A stretch of DNA of 64,000 nt from Nocardioides cavernae (GCF_016907475.1 NZ_JAFBCA010000001.1:1860001-1924000), one strand, 5' to 3'. Counted from the first letter of the stretch, positions 22,687 to 34,775 are shown. The notes: generated by a model not told the origin, from the sequence alone. Numbers and translations: made by a program.

Positions 22687-22692
22687 GCCGAC

Positions 22693-23223
22693 GTGTCGAA
22701 CTTTGAGAACGCTAAGGACATCGTGACCATCCTCGCGGCTCCGCTCGCCGGTCTCGCTGGCGCGTGGTTCGGTGCTCAAGCTTCCACGAAGCAGTTCACG
22801 GCAACCAACGACGACCGCCAACGCGAACGGGATCACAGCGAGCAGGTACGTGTCGTTGAGGCTGCGGAGCGCGCAAAGGCTGCAGAAGCCGAGCGCCTGG
22901 CCGCCGACAAACAGCGAGAGAAAGAGCGCTACGAGGAGATTCAGGAGAGCGCTCTCGTCGCGACGGCAGCACTGCGTGGTGAGTTCGCGTACAACCTCCG
23001 GACGGGACTGCACATCGATCGAGCGGTGGTCGAGAGGTTCATGATGGCGTCTGCACGATTCACGCTCGTGATGGGGGAGCAGGAGACCCACGCCATGCAG
23101 AAGGCGGTCAGCGAGTATGTGTCGAAGGACCGCCTGACACTTGCTCCGGATGCGATGGACGACGCGCTAGCGGCCTATGCCCGGAGCCTCGCGCAGGCCC
23201 ACTACTGGGACGGGGAAGCCTAA
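22693..23223 (+). CDS. Unrecognised membrane-anchored coiled-coil protein
   Basis: A 176-residue protein. One hydrophobic segment near the N-terminus (IVTILAAPLAGLAGAWFGA, residues about 11-29) is followed by a long charged coiled coil rich in Glu, Arg and Ala (about 35-80, for example AAERAKAAEAERLAADKQRE) and a helical C-terminal domain. The likely topology is an N-terminal anchor with the rest in the cytoplasm. The GTG start is fixed by a -10 hexamer six bases upstream. It directly precedes the CpaF relic, so it marks the left side of the junction with the old Tad locus. Function unknown. Confidence 0.6.
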   Translation: MSNFENAKDIVTILAAPLAGLAGAWFGAQASTKQFTATNDDRQRERDHSEQVRVVEAAERAKAAEAERLAADKQREKERYEEIQESALVATAALRGEFAYNLRTGLHIDRAVVERFMMASARFTLVMGEQETHAMQKAVSEYVSKDRLTLAPDAMDDALAAYARSLAQAHYWDGEA

Positions 23224-23261
23224 GACTCTGCAGAAACGACCTGACCAACGGAAGTCGGCAC

Positions 23262-23460
23262 TCCGTAGGTGAAAAAGGTGGTTCTGACGAGGACGTCGTC
23301 CGCGACCACGACGACCTGAGCCTGACCGGAGCGGTCGCGCCCGTCGCCGACGACAGCGCGATGGTGGGCGAGCTGGTCGCCCGCGTGTCGGGCTTCGGCC
23401 CGCTGCAGCCCTTCCTCGACGACCCGGAGGTCGAGGAGGTCTGGATCAACGACCCAGCAA
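23262..23460 (+). pseudogene. Relic of a CpaF/TadA-type pilus ATPase gene
   Basis: From about 23289 the frame reads EDVVRDHDDLSLTGAVAPV and then GELVARVSGFGPLQPFLDDP followed by EVEEVWINDP, a close match to the N-terminal domain of actinobacterial CpaF/TadA ATPases just before the nucleotide-binding core. Both the first part of the gene and everything after WINDP are missing; the sequence departs abruptly near 23458. Only about 57 codons remain, so the ATPase that powers Tad pilus assembly is lost at this locus. Confidence 0.8.
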
Positions 23461-23925
23461 GCACGCGATCGTGCTGGCGCTCCTGCGCCACGGTCGCTCA
23501 TGCCGTGGACCCCGAGGCAGAGGCGCCTTCGCGTCGCGTCGCGACGTCGACGGCGCAGCACTCGCAGATTGTCTTGCCGCTGGCCTTGCACCCGCGCGGT
23601 TCGTCGAGCTGGTCGGCGAGGTGGCAATCGATGGCACGTTGCCCGGATCCGCACACGTCGCCCTCCATCAGCGCGACGAGGTGCTGCGTACCGGCACGAC
23701 CGCCTGAGGAATCGCTTGGGTTGTGGTGGAGGTGCCGGTGGTGTGGGGGTGTTCTCGTCGACCTAGCTCCTGTTCATCTCCCTCAACTCGATACCCAACG
23801 AGTGGTATAGACCTGCGAGATTCGGTTCATACGCGAGTTGTCGTCGAGCATTTGTCGTGCGATTTGAAACGCAGCGGCCGTGCAGCTCTTTCGACTGGGT
23901 GCCGCGGGTATGCGGGAGGTGCAGC
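23461..23925 (+). other. Junction region without a recognised gene
   Basis: About 465 bases between the CpaF relic and the membrane-hydrolase gene. A frame from 23453 to 23706 (for example GAALADCLAAGLAPARFVEL) has natural-looking codon use and may be the tail of another broken gene, but I do not recognise it. From about 23760 the sequence becomes clearly AT-richer and leads into the ribosome site GGGAGGT at 23914-23920. Confidence 0.4.
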
Positions 23926-26430
23926 GTGTCGGGGGAACCGTGCGAGCAACGACTCGGCATCCTGTTCGTACACGGAATCGGCGAGCAGAAGCGTGGCGAG
24001 TCCCTGGTGGCTTGGGCGGATCCTATTCACGAGTTCCTGCGGCGACTGCTTACCGCCGACGATCTGGTTGCGCGACAGCGCGAGATGCTTTCCAATCGCG
24101 CTCAACGAGTAGGTTTCCCAAAAAAGGATGCCGAGCAGGATCGACTGCTGGATCACGAGTTTGCGGTCGCACGTTCCGCGGCCGCTGAGAGCGCGTTAGA
24201 CAATGGCGATGTGCCCGTTCGCATGGGGTCGACCGTTCTCCGCCAGCCTGAGGCGAACGAGCCAGCGCATCTCGAACTCTCGGTGGCTTGGCCACGGGCG
24301 ATGGGGGCCGCTACCACCGAGGAAACGATAATCGATCGAAGCGATTGGCTCCTCGCTGAATCTTGGTGGGCCGAAGAGTTCGTGCCTCCGCCGCCCGGCG
24401 TCATGCTTACCTGGGCCCTCAAGGTCGCGCCCCTCATCGTGCTTGGCCATGAGGCCGCATCGTGGGCGCGGACCCTTCAAAATCCCGGGAAGTGGAAGCA
24501 TCGCCTCCTCCTTCGCATTCCTATTGGTTTGTTCGGATACTTCCTTTCCATCCTCCTACTAATTGGGTGCCTCATCCTTTTGGTTGCCCTGCTAGCACTC
24601 GGTTCGCTGCCACTTCCGCGCGTACGTCAGTTCGCCAAGCGGCTCAGCACCCGTTTGGCTTCGTCGGTAGGAGACAGTTACGTCCTCATAGCCAGTCCCA
24701 GCGAGTACCAGGCCATGGTGAGCCGCGTACAGCGTGACATCGCGTGGCTGGCGAAACGATGTGATCGCGTCGCTGTCGTAGCTCATAGCCAGGGTGCCGT
24801 AGTTGCTCACCGCGCGCTCACGCAGTCGGCCGGCTGCGACGTTCAACTATTCGTCACCGTAGGCTCGGGACTGGGCAAATTGACCGAACTAGAAGATCTT
24901 CGCTCACGGGGCCCTGCTGCCAGACTGGCTTGGATGGTGCTGGCGTACGCTCTCGGGGGAATGGTCCTCAGTTACGTTCTCTCCTTCTGGTTCCGTTCTG
25001 GGGGCTACGGCTTCGGTAAATGGCTCTTTCTTGTCAACCTATTTTTTTACATCCTGCTATCTCTGACGATATTTTGGAATCTCGTCCAAGATCGAAGTCA
25101 CGAACAAGAACGGAGACGCCGCAGTCTAAAGAAGCTGGTGCTCAGGCGAAATATCCGCTGGATCGACTTCTACTCTTCGTCCGACCCCGTGCCTAATGGG
25201 CCCCTCCTGGATGAGGAGCCGCAATGGTTGCAGTCTTATCAAACGTGGTTCGAAGCATCGTGGATCCGCGATCACAGCGGCTACCGCTCCAACCCGGACG
25301 GCTTTATTGCCCCTCTGGTTATGGAAATGTTGGTACTCGAGTCAGCAGGACTGCGCTCGTTGACAACAGGACTACGGGTGCAGGTGCAAACCTATGCCCG
25401 TCGCCGCGCGTGGCGCTGTCTATGGCTGATCCGTGCGCGTTTGATAGTGCTCGCAGCGGGCGCGATAGCCATCCCATATCACTGGCCGGCGCTATCGGCG
25501 TGCGCTAGTTGGTTGCAGCGTGTGACCCCCGAACGGGTTGGAACTGTTCTGGCGGCCACCGTTGAAACGTTGCTTGTGCCCAAGGATGCGAATCTTCATG
25601 TCGACGCGATTCTCGCCGCGGCGATTGGCGCATTCGCGTTGTTCTTGGCCTTCGCGTTGACCAACCTAAGTTGGCGGAGGGTTGGGTCTCGTGACCTCCG
25701 ACGTTTTTACAGGGGAGATCAGGTCGATGCGGGTGGCTACCCAGCCATGCTGTTCGCGATGGTGGTGTCGGGGTTGGTGATCTTCCCGCTTTCGCCCATC
25801 GTGCTTCATCGGCTCAGGTCGGCCTCCTGGTGGCCAGCCGACCCGGCGCCATGGTTGCTGTTCGCGATCTTTTTGCTGAGCACATTCTTCGTCACAAGTT
25901 TGGCGGCGGGGGCTGACAGTAGAGAGAAGGAGTCGTCCGAGCTGTTGTCGGATCTAGCGGCTGAGCCCTTGGTTTGTCTGGAGCGCTGGCGCGAGCAGCA
26001 GTTCGTCTTGGGCAGGGCCGCCGTTGCCCTAGTCCTGCAGACACCTCTCGTCGGACTTTTTGTGTGGGTCTTCTTGCATCCGCCCTCGTGGCCGTACTGG
26101 CTGGATCTCCTCGTGTTCATGGCGGCGTGCGGCGTTGTCCTCTGGATTCCGTTACAGGTTGCGCAACGGATGCGCGGCAACGTGGCGGCGCGTACCGATC
26201 CCTGGGTCGTGCGGAGGGTCGAAGCCACGGTGCGACCGCGGGGATACCGCGACGTTTGCCCCAACCCAAGTTCGTCGGCGGACCCCGCCTCCGAAGGCAA
26301 CGCTGCACTTCTGGACAGGAAGATGCTAGAAGGAGCTCATAAACGGAAGCTCAGTTGGAGGGAACCGGTTCTGGACCACGCCGTGTTACCCCCCGCGCTG
26401 CCGCCCACGGCCCTGGTGCAAGACAACTAG
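23926..26430 (+). CDS. Large membrane-embedded alpha/beta-hydrolase
   Basis: An 834-residue protein that I place in the alpha/beta-hydrolase fold from motifs only. LGILFVHGIGEQKRGES (residues about 10-26) gives the HG oxyanion loop; VAVVAHSQGAVVAHRAL (about 285-300) is the nucleophile elbow with Ser in HSQG; SSSDPVPNG (about 424) and DHSGYRSN (about 454) supply candidate Asp and His. About nine to ten hydrophobic segments are interleaved with and follow this domain (for example GYFLSILLLIGCLILLVALL, LFAIFLLSTFFVTSLAAG). The GTG start has GGGAGGT five bases upstream. GC is visibly lower than in neighbours, and it replaces the body of a Tad pilus locus, so it was acquired horizontally. A lipase, esterase or GPI-hydrolase-like activity at the membrane, perhaps defensive, is inference. 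Confidence 0.65.
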   Translation: MSGEPCEQRLGILFVHGIGEQKRGESLVAWADPIHEFLRRLLTADDLVARQREMLSNRAQRVGFPKKDAEQDRLLDHEFAVARSAAAESALDNGDVPVRMGSTVLRQPEANEPAHLELSVAWPRAMGAATTEETIIDRSDWLLAESWWAEEFVPPPPGVMLTWALKVAPLIVLGHEAASWARTLQNPGKWKHRLLLRIPIGLFGYFLSILLLIGCLILLVALLALGSLPLPRVRQFAKRLSTRLASSVGDSYVLIASPSEYQAMVSRVQRDIAWLAKRCDRVAVVAHSQGAVVAHRALTQSAGCDVQLFVTVGSGLGKLTELEDLRSRGPAARLAWMVLAYALGGMVLSYVLSFWFRSGGYGFGKWLFLVNLFFYILLSLTIFWNLVQDRSHEQERRRRSLKKLVLRRNIRWIDFYSSSDPVPNGPLLDEEPQWLQSYQTWFEASWIRDHSGYRSNPDGFIAPLVMEMLVLESAGLRSLTTGLRVQVQTYARRRAWRCLWLIRARLIVLAAGAIAIPYHWPALSACASWLQRVTPERVGTVLAATVETLLVPKDANLHVDAILAAAIGAFALFLAFALTNLSWRRVGSRDLRRFYRGDQVDAGGYPAMLFAMVVSGLVIFPLSPIVLHRLRSASWWPADPAPWLLFAIFLLSTFFVTSLAAGADSREKESSELLSDLAAEPLVCLERWREQQFVLGRAAVALVLQTPLVGLFVWVFLHPPSWPYWLDLLVFMAACGVVLWIPLQVAQRMRGNVAARTDPWVVRRVEATVRPRGYRDVCPNPSSSADPASEGNAALLDRKMLEGAHKRKLSWREPVLDHAVLPPALPPTALVQDN

Positions 26431-26469
26431 TGGACTTGTTGGGAGCTTGGAGGCGTCATGCCGGATTCA

Positions 26470-26729
26470 CCCGGCGTCAGGTGCTGGCCGACCAGGGCAC
26501 CCCCAGCCAGCGCGCCCGGGTGACCGTCACGTGCGACGCCCCCGCGGGCAACTGCCACGTCGGCACGTCGGTCATCACCGTCCGCGTCGACTCCGGGGTG
26601 GACCTGCCGTTCTTCCCGGCGATCCTCGGCAAGGGCGCCGCGGTCTTCTCGCTCGACGCGACCCACACGGTCCCGATCGGGCAGTACGTCGAGAGCGGGT
26701 CCGACGACGGAGGGGATCCCGAGCGATGA
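26470..26729 (+). pseudogene. C-terminal relic of a TadE-like pilin gene
   Basis: The last 85 or so codons of a TadE-type protein remain: RARVTVTCDAPAGNCHVG, then VDSGVDLPFFPAILG and HTVPIGQYVES are typical of actinobacterial TadE C-termini. The N-terminal membrane helix is missing; upstream of about 26470 the frame reads into island sequence. Its stop still overlaps the TadG-like ATG (ATGA), so the old operon order is preserved on this side. Confidence 0.7.
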
Positions 26730-27169
26730 GGCACCGCGACGAGCAGGGCCAGGTCACGCTGCTGATCATCGGCTTCGCGAGCATCCTGCTGATGGCCATC
26801 GTGGTCGTGATCGACGCGTCGGCCGCCTACCTCCAGCGGCAGGGCCTCGACAACCTCGCCGACGGCGCCGCGCTCTACGGCGCCGACCTCGGGTCCGCCG
26901 GCATCTACGAGCAGGGCCTCGACGGCGAGCGCCTCACCCAGCAGGAGGCCGCGGTCGAGGCCGCAGTCCGCGACTACCTCGCCCGCGCCGACGCCGGCTC
27001 CAGGTACCCCGGCATCGACGTCGGCGTACGCGTCGACCCGGTCGGTCGCTCCGTCACGGTCCGGTTGAGCGCGCCGCTCGACCTGCCGCTCACCGTCCCC
27101 GGCTCGCCGAGCAGCCCGACGGTCGGCTCGAGCAGCACCGCAGCCGTGACGGTGGTGCCCGGTGGCTGA
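26726..27169 (+). CDS. TadG-like pilus-assembly protein
   Basis: A 147-residue protein with the Tad/Flp TadG-type N-terminus: a short charged lead (RHRDEQGQVT) and one membrane helix (LLIIGFASILLMAIVVVID) followed by the conserved ASAAYLQRQGLDNLADGAAL region. The rest is a small extracytoplasmic beta-rich domain. It normally works with TadA/B/C and TadE pilins at the envelope. Because the ATPase and the other Tad genes here are gone, it is probably a leftover, even though its own frame is intact. It overlaps both neighbours. Confidence 0.8.
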   Translation: MRHRDEQGQVTLLIIGFASILLMAIVVVIDASAAYLQRQGLDNLADGAALYGADLGSAGIYEQGLDGERLTQQEAAVEAAVRDYLARADAGSRYPGIDVGVRVDPVGRSVTVRLSAPLDLPLTVPGSPSSPTVGSSSTAAVTVVPGG

Positions 27170-27563
27170 GGTCGACGAGGAGGTGCCCGAGGTCTCCGCG
27201 TGGCGGCTGTTCGGGATCGCGGGGATGGTGGTGGTGCTCTACGTCGTTCTCGTCGCGGTGGACGACTCGGGCTTCCGCCCGCTGCTGCTGGGAGCGGCGG
27301 TGGTCGGTGGCGGTGTCGCCGGACTGGTCGCGGTCGCGGTCGAGCAGCGGCTCCCCGTACGCCGACGCCGTGGACGACGCAAGCCGTCGGCCTCGGCCGC
27401 GCGATCGGCGGTCGTCGGGCTCACGGGCGTCGGGCTGATCGTGGCCCAGACGCTGTCGGGGTCGGGGATGAGGTGGTTCATGCTCGGTGGGATCGCCTTC
27501 GTGACCGCCGGGGCCACCCGCGCGTGGATCGTCCAGTCGCGGCGGAGTCCCGGCTCGCCCTGA
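27162..27563 (+). CDS. Small membrane protein at the end of the Tad locus
   Basis: A 133-residue protein with about four hydrophobic segments (LFGIAGMVVVLYVVLVAV, LLLGAAVVGGGVAGLVAV, VVGLTGVGLIVAQTL, FMLGGIAFVTAGATRAW) and a basic loop RRRRGRRK. The GTG start overlaps the end of the TadG-like gene by eight bases, so it belongs to the same old transcription unit. No family was recognised with confidence; DUF3017-type membrane proteins are one possibility from size and topology. It is followed by 108 bases and glgX. Confidence 0.6.
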   Translation: MAEVDEEVPEVSAWRLFGIAGMVVVLYVVLVAVDDSGFRPLLLGAAVVGGGVAGLVAVAVEQRLPVRRRRGRRKPSASAARSAVVGLTGVGLIVAQTLSGSGMRWFMLGGIAFVTAGATRAWIVQSRRSPGSP

Positions 27564-27659
27564 GCAGGCCGTCGTTCCCCGATGACGACCCCGCGTAACG
27601 GTCGTCACGCCGCCCACCCCATCAGATGGTCCGTGGCAAGACTTGCGGCAGGTCGCCGG

Positions 27660-27665
27660 TAGTTT
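27660..27665 (+). promoter_or_regulatory. -10 element of glgX
   Basis: TAGTTT ends six bases before the ATG at 27672, predicting a leaderless start for the glgX-treY-treZ operon. Confidence 0.45.
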
Positions 27666-27671
27666 CAAGGC

Positions 27672-29848
<2,177 letters not shown>

Positions 29849-29852
<4 letters not shown>

Positions 29853-32155
29853 CCGACGCAGAGCGAGCCGGCGGGCGCGAGCGTCGTACGCCGCACAGCA
29901 CCTACCGGCTGCAGGTCAGCCAGGACTTCACGCTGTACGACGCGGCGCGGGTGCTGCCGTACCTCCACGACCTCGGCGTGGACTGGGTCTACCTCTCGCC
30001 GCTGCTGGCGTCGGAGCCCGGCAGCACCCACGGCTACGACGTCGTCGCCTTCGACCACGTCGACGAGGAGCGCGGTGGCGCGGAGGGCCTGGCCGCCGTG
30101 TCGGCCGAGGCCAAGCGCCTGGGCATGGGCGTGCTCGTGGACATCGTGCCCAACCACGTCGGCGTCGCCACGCCGTCGGAGGACCCGTGGTGGTGGGACG
30201 TGCTGAAGCTCGGCCGCGAGTCGGAGCACGCGAACGCCTTCGACGTCGACTGGGCGGCCGGCGACGGCCGCATCGTCATCCCGGTGATCGGGGACGACGA
30301 CGAGGACTCCATCCGCATCGAGAAGGGCGAGGTCCGCTACCACGACCAGCGCTTCCCGCTCGCGCCCGGCACGACCACGCTCGAGGAGCAGCACTACGAG
30401 CTGGTCAACTGGCGCGCGGCCGACGACGACCTCAACTACCGCCGGTTCTTCGCGGTCAACACCCTCGCCGCCGTCCGCGTCGAGGACCCCGAGGTCTTCG
30501 CCGAGACCCACGCCGAGATCAAGCGGTGGTTCGACGAGGGCCTCGTCGACGGCCTGCGGGTCGACCACCCCGACGGCCTGCGCGACCCGAAGCGCTACCT
30601 CGACGACCTCGCCGCCCTCACCGGCGGCGCCTACGTGCTCGTCGAGAAGATCCTCGAGCCGGGGGAGGTGCTGCTCGCCGACTGGGCGACCTCGGGGACG
30701 ACCGGGTACGACGCCCTCGCACTGATCGACCGCGTGCTCACCGACCCCGCCGGTGAGGCGCCGCTGACCGCGCTGGAGGACCGGCTCCGCGGCGAGCCCG
30801 TCGACTGGCACCGGATGGTGCGGGAGAACAAGCGCGCCGTCGCCGACGGGATCCTGCACTCCGAGGTCCTGCGGATCACCCGCGAGGTCGAGAAGGTGCT
30901 CGAGACGCGGGAGGAGGAGGCCGACGAGGCCTCGGTCGCCGACGCGATCGGCGAGCTCCTCGCCTGCTTCCCGGTCTACCGCTCCTACCTCCCCGAGGGA
31001 CGTGACCACCTCGACCAGGCCTTCGCCGCGGCCCGGAAGAGCCGTCCCGACCTCGCCGCGACGTACGACGTTCTCGAGCCGGTGCTGCACGACGAGTGGG
31101 GCCAGCCGGCCCGGCGCTTCCAGCAGACCTCCGGCATGGTGATGGCCAAGGGCGTCGAGGACTGCTCGTTCTACCGCTGGTCGCGGCTGACGTCGCTCAA
31201 CGAGGTCGGCGGCGACCCGTCCATCTTCGCGATCGGCGTCGACGACTGGCACGAGGCGATGGCCGCGCGTCAGCGCGACTGGCCCGAGGCGATGGTCACC
31301 CTCTCCACGCACGACACCAAGCGCGGTGAGGACGTCCGCGCCCGCATCACGGTGCTCGCCGAGGAGCCCGGCCACTGGGAGCGGGCGCTCGACGAGCTGC
31401 TCCGCCTCGCACCCGTCCCCGACGAGGGCTTCGGCTCGCTGCTGTGGCAGGCCGTGCTCGGCGCCTGGACGCCCGACCACCTGCCCGACCTCCGCGAGCG
31501 GCTGCACGGTTACGCCGAGAAGGCGATGCGGGAGGCCGGCGACCGGACGACGTGGACCGAGCCCGACGAGGCGTACGAGTCGCAGGTGCACGCCGCGGTC
31601 GACGCGGTCTTCGACTCCGACGACGTCCGCACCGTGCTGGTCGACCTCGCCGCGCGCATCGACGAGCCCGCGCAGGCCAACTCGCTCGCGGCCAAGCTGC
31701 TCGCGATCACGATGCCGGGCGTGCCTGACGTCTACCAGGGCAGCGAGCTCTGGGAGACCTCCCTCGTCGACCCCGACAACCGCCGCCCCGTCGACTTCGA
31801 CCACCGGGCTGCGGTGCTCGCCGGCACCGCCGAGGACGACGCGGCGACCAAGCTGCACGTCACCTGCACCGCCCTGACCCTGCGGCGCGAGCGGCCGGAG
31901 CTGTTCACCGGCTACACGCCGGTCACCGCCTCCGGGTCCGCCGCGGCGCACGCGGTCGCCTTCGACCGCGGGGGTGCGATCGCCGTCGCCACTCGCCTCC
32001 CCGTGGGACTCGCCGCGACCGGCGGCTGGGGCGACACCGCCCTCGACCTGCCCGAGGGTCGGTGGCACGACGTGCTCACCGGCCTCGACACCGACGGCCG
32101 GCTCGCCACCCTGCTCGCCGTCCACCCCGTCGCCCTGCTGGTGCGGAAGGACTGA
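29849..32155 (+). CDS. treY: Maltooligosyltrehalose synthase TreY
   Basis: A 768-residue GH13 enzyme that turns the reducing-end alpha-1,4 bond of maltooligosaccharides into an alpha,alpha-1,1 bond. [20 protein letters not shown] at the N-terminus, [39 protein letters not shown] (nucleophile Asp) and YVLVEKIL (acid Glu) are the typical TreY motifs; [14 protein letters not shown] and [14 protein letters not shown] occur later in the barrel. The GTG start overlaps the glgX stop. Product release as trehalose is done by the next gene, treZ. Nothing unusual in length or motifs. Confidence 0.95.
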
Positions 32156-32156
32156 C

Positions 32157-33932
32157 GTGACCACGCCCTCTCGGGGACCCTTCGACGTCTGGGCGCCGCG
32201 CCCGCAGCGGGTGCGCCTGCTCTGCGGCGACAACGCGGGCGGCTCGGTGCTGGAGATGCAGCGGGACGAGGCCGGCTGGTGGACCCCCGCCGAGCCGCTG
32301 CCCGGTGCTGTCGACCACCTCTACGTGGACTACGGCTACCTCGTCGACGACGACCCCGACCCGCGCCCCGACCCGCGCTCGCGCCGGCAGCCCGGCGGCG
32401 TGCACGGGCTGTCGCGGCGGGACCGGACGACGTACGAGTGGGGCGACGCCGCCTGGACCGGCCGCCAGCTCGCCGGGTCGGTGATCTACGAGCTGCACAT
32501 CGGCACCTTCACCCCGGCCGGCACCCTCGACTCCGCCGTCGAGCGGCTCGACCACCTCGTCGACCTCGGCGTCGACCTCGTCGAGATGATGCCGGTCAAC
32601 GCCTTCAACGGCACCCACAACTGGGGCTACGACGGCGTCGGCTGGTTCGCCGTCCACGAGCAGTACGGCGGCCCGGACGCCTACCGCCGCTTCGTCGACG
32701 CCTGCCATGCCGCCGGCCTCGGCGTGGTGCAGGACGTGGTCCACAACCACCTCGGCCCGTCGGGCAACTACCTCTCGCTCTTCGGCCCCTACCTCAAGGA
32801 CGGGCGCAACACCTGGGGCGACCTGGTCAACCTCGACGGCGAGGGCTCGGCCGAGGTCCGGCGCTACATCCTCGACAACGTGCGGATGTGGTTCGAGGAC
32901 TACCACGTCGACGCCCTGCGGCTCGACGCCGTGCACGCCCTGAGCGACGCCTCCGATCTCCACCTCCTCGAGGAGATGGCGGTCGAGACCGCCGCGCTCT
33001 CGGCCCACCTGCGTCGCCCGCTCACCCTGATCGCCGAGTCCGATCTCAACGACACGCTCCTCGTACGCCCACGCGAGGCCGGCGGCTACGGCCTCGACGC
33101 GCAGTGGAGCGACGACTTCCACCACGCCGTGCACGTCGCGCTCAGCGGCGAGACGGCCGGCTACTACGCCGACTTCGAGCCGCTCGAGGCGCTGGCGAAG
33201 GTGTGTGAGAAGGGGTTCTTCCACGACGGGACGTTCTCGTCGTTCCGCGACCGTGACCACGGCGTGCCCGTCGACACCGAGAAGATGCCGACGTGGCGGC
33301 TCGTGGTGGCCAACCAGAACCATGACCAGATCGGCAACCGCGCCCGCGGCGACCGGCTCGCCGAGCACCTCGACGACGACCAGCTCGCCTGCGCCGCGCT
33401 GCTGACCCTGGCCGGGCCGTTCACCCCGATGCTGTTCATGGGCGAGGAGTGGGCCGCGTCGACCCCGTTCCAGTTCTTCACCTCGCACCCGGAGCCCGAG
33501 CTGGGCAAGGCCACCGCGGCGGGTCGCATCACCGAGTTCGAGCTGATGGGCTGGGACCCGGACGAGGTCCCCGACCCCCAGGACCCCGAGACGTTCCGCC
33601 GCTCGAAGCTGGACTGGGACGAGCCGTCCGGGGGTCGCCACGCGGTGGTGCTGGAGTGCTACCGGCGACTCGGGCGGCTGCGCCGGGACCTGCCGCAGCT
33701 GACCGACCCGTCCTTCGGCTCGGTCTCGTGCACCGTCGAGGACCGGCTGTTCACCATGCGCCGCGGCGACCTGCTCGTCGTCGTCAACGCCGGCGACACG
33801 GCCACGGCGACCGAGGTGGGGGAGCGCGAGGTGCTCTTCGCGACCCCGGCCGGGGTCGACGTACGCGCCGGGGTGCTGTCGGTGCCGGCGCACGCCGGAA
33901 CCCTTCTCGGACCCGTCACAACTTTCTCCTGA
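32157..33932 (+). CDS. treZ: Maltooligosyltrehalose trehalohydrolase TreZ
   Basis: A 591-residue GH13 enzyme that releases trehalose from the product of TreY. The N-terminal domain ([15 protein letters not shown]) is followed by [41 protein letters not shown] (nucleophile Asp), LIAESDLND (acid Glu) and [16 protein letters not shown]. The GTG start lies one base after the treY stop. As the last gene of the operon it completes conversion of debranched glycogen to trehalose. Family length and motif order are normal. Confidence 0.95.
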   Translation: MTTPSRGPFDVWAPRPQRVRLLCGDNAGGSVLEMQRDEAGWWTPAEPLPGAVDHLYVDYGYLVDDDPDPRPDPRSRRQPGGVHGLSRRDRTTYEWGDAAWTGRQLAGSVIYELHIGTFTPAGTLDSAVERLDHLVDLGVDLVEMMPVNAFNGTHNWGYDGVGWFAVHEQYGGPDAYRRFVDACHAAGLGVVQDVVHNHLGPSGNYLSLFGPYLKDGRNTWGDLVNLDGEGSAEVRRYILDNVRMWFEDYHVDALRLDAVHALSDASDLHLLEEMAVETAALSAHLRRPLTLIAESDLNDTLLVRPREAGGYGLDAQWSDDFHHAVHVALSGETAGYYADFEPLEALAKVCEKGFFHDGTFSSFRDRDHGVPVDTEKMPTWRLVVANQNHDQIGNRARGDRLAEHLDDDQLACAALLTLAGPFTPMLFMGEEWAASTPFQFFTSHPEPELGKATAAGRITEFELMGWDPDEVPDPQDPETFRRSKLDWDEPSGGRHAVVLECYRRLGRLRRDLPQLTDPSFGSVSCTVEDRLFTMRRGDLLVVVNAGDTATATEVGEREVLFATPAGVDVRAGVLSVPAHAGTLLGPVTTFS

Positions 33933-33992
33933 CTGGCGGCGTCTCCCTCGTTGAACGGCCCGTTCCCGGGCCCACACGACGGGGATAGAACC

Positions 33993-34775
33993 ATGAACCG
34001 CTTGACCGCACTGGCCGCCACCGTGGCCCTCGCCGCCGGCTCGCTGGCGCTCACCGCGCCGACGCAGGCCGCGCCTGCGAAGGCCCAGGCCTACAAGATC
34101 ACCGCCAAGGCCAACCTCGAGGTCGCCGTCGCCAAGGAGGACACCGTCAAGGTCAAGGGCCGCGTGACGCCCAAGGCCGCCGGCGAGAAGGTCGTCCTGC
34201 AGCAGCGGGTGGGCAACAAGAAGACGTGGAAGTCCACGGGCAACGCCAAGATCAAGAGCAACGGCACCTACGTCCTCAAGGACAAGCCCTCGACCCAGGG
34301 CCCGCGCGAGTACCGCGTCCTCAAGCCCGCCTCGAAGGGCCTCAAGAAGGGCTACAGCAAGGCCCTGGCCGTCGAGGTCTACAAGTGGGAGAAGCTGGTC
34401 TACCGGCCCAGCGGCCCGCGCGTGAACGTCGAGCCCGCCGGCGTCCTCATCGGCGCCGAGTACTTCGGCCAGAGCCTGGCGACCACGACCTCCGGGACGC
34501 CGTCGTCGGTGGAGTACACCCTCGGTCGCAAGTGCACCGACCTGCGGGCGACGTACGCCCTCACCGACAGCTCCGCCACCGGCTCGAGCGGCGCCGTGAC
34601 CGTCAGCGCCGACGGTGCCGTCCTGGCCAACCACTCGCTGTCCGTCGGCACGGTCGTCGTCGACGAGGTCCTCGACGTCTCGGACGTCTTCCGCCTCAAG
34701 GTCGACCTGGCCACCTCCGCGACCCCGGCCGCCATCGCCGCCGTCGCGACGCCCGAGGTGCTCTGCACGCGCTGA
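33993..34775 (+). CDS. Secreted protein, possible NPCBM-like C-terminal domain
   Basis: A 260-residue exported protein. The signal peptide (LAATVALAAGSLALTAPTQA) should be cleaved near residue 26. Residues about 30-130 are Lys-rich and beta-like with VKVKGRVTPKAAGEKVVLQQ and a tryptophan-centred KKTWKSTG, like bacterial beta-sandwich modules. The last 110 residues (VEYTLGRKCTDLRATYALTD to the end) resemble NPCBM/galactose-binding-type folds, with a Cys pair. The ATG at 33993 follows GGGGATAG. It stands alone between treZ and prfB. Function unknown; carbohydrate or cell-wall binding is a guess from the fold. Confidence 0.65.
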   Translation: MNRLTALAATVALAAGSLALTAPTQAAPAKAQAYKITAKANLEVAVAKEDTVKVKGRVTPKAAGEKVVLQQRVGNKKTWKSTGNAKIKSNGTYVLKDKPSTQGPREYRVLKPASKGLKKGYSKALAVEVYKWEKLVYRPSGPRVNVEPAGVLIGAEYFGQSLATTTSGTPSSVEYTLGRKCTDLRATYALTDSSATGSSGAVTVSADGAVLANHSLSVGTVVVDEVLDVSDVFRLKVDLATSATPAAIAAVATPEVLCTR

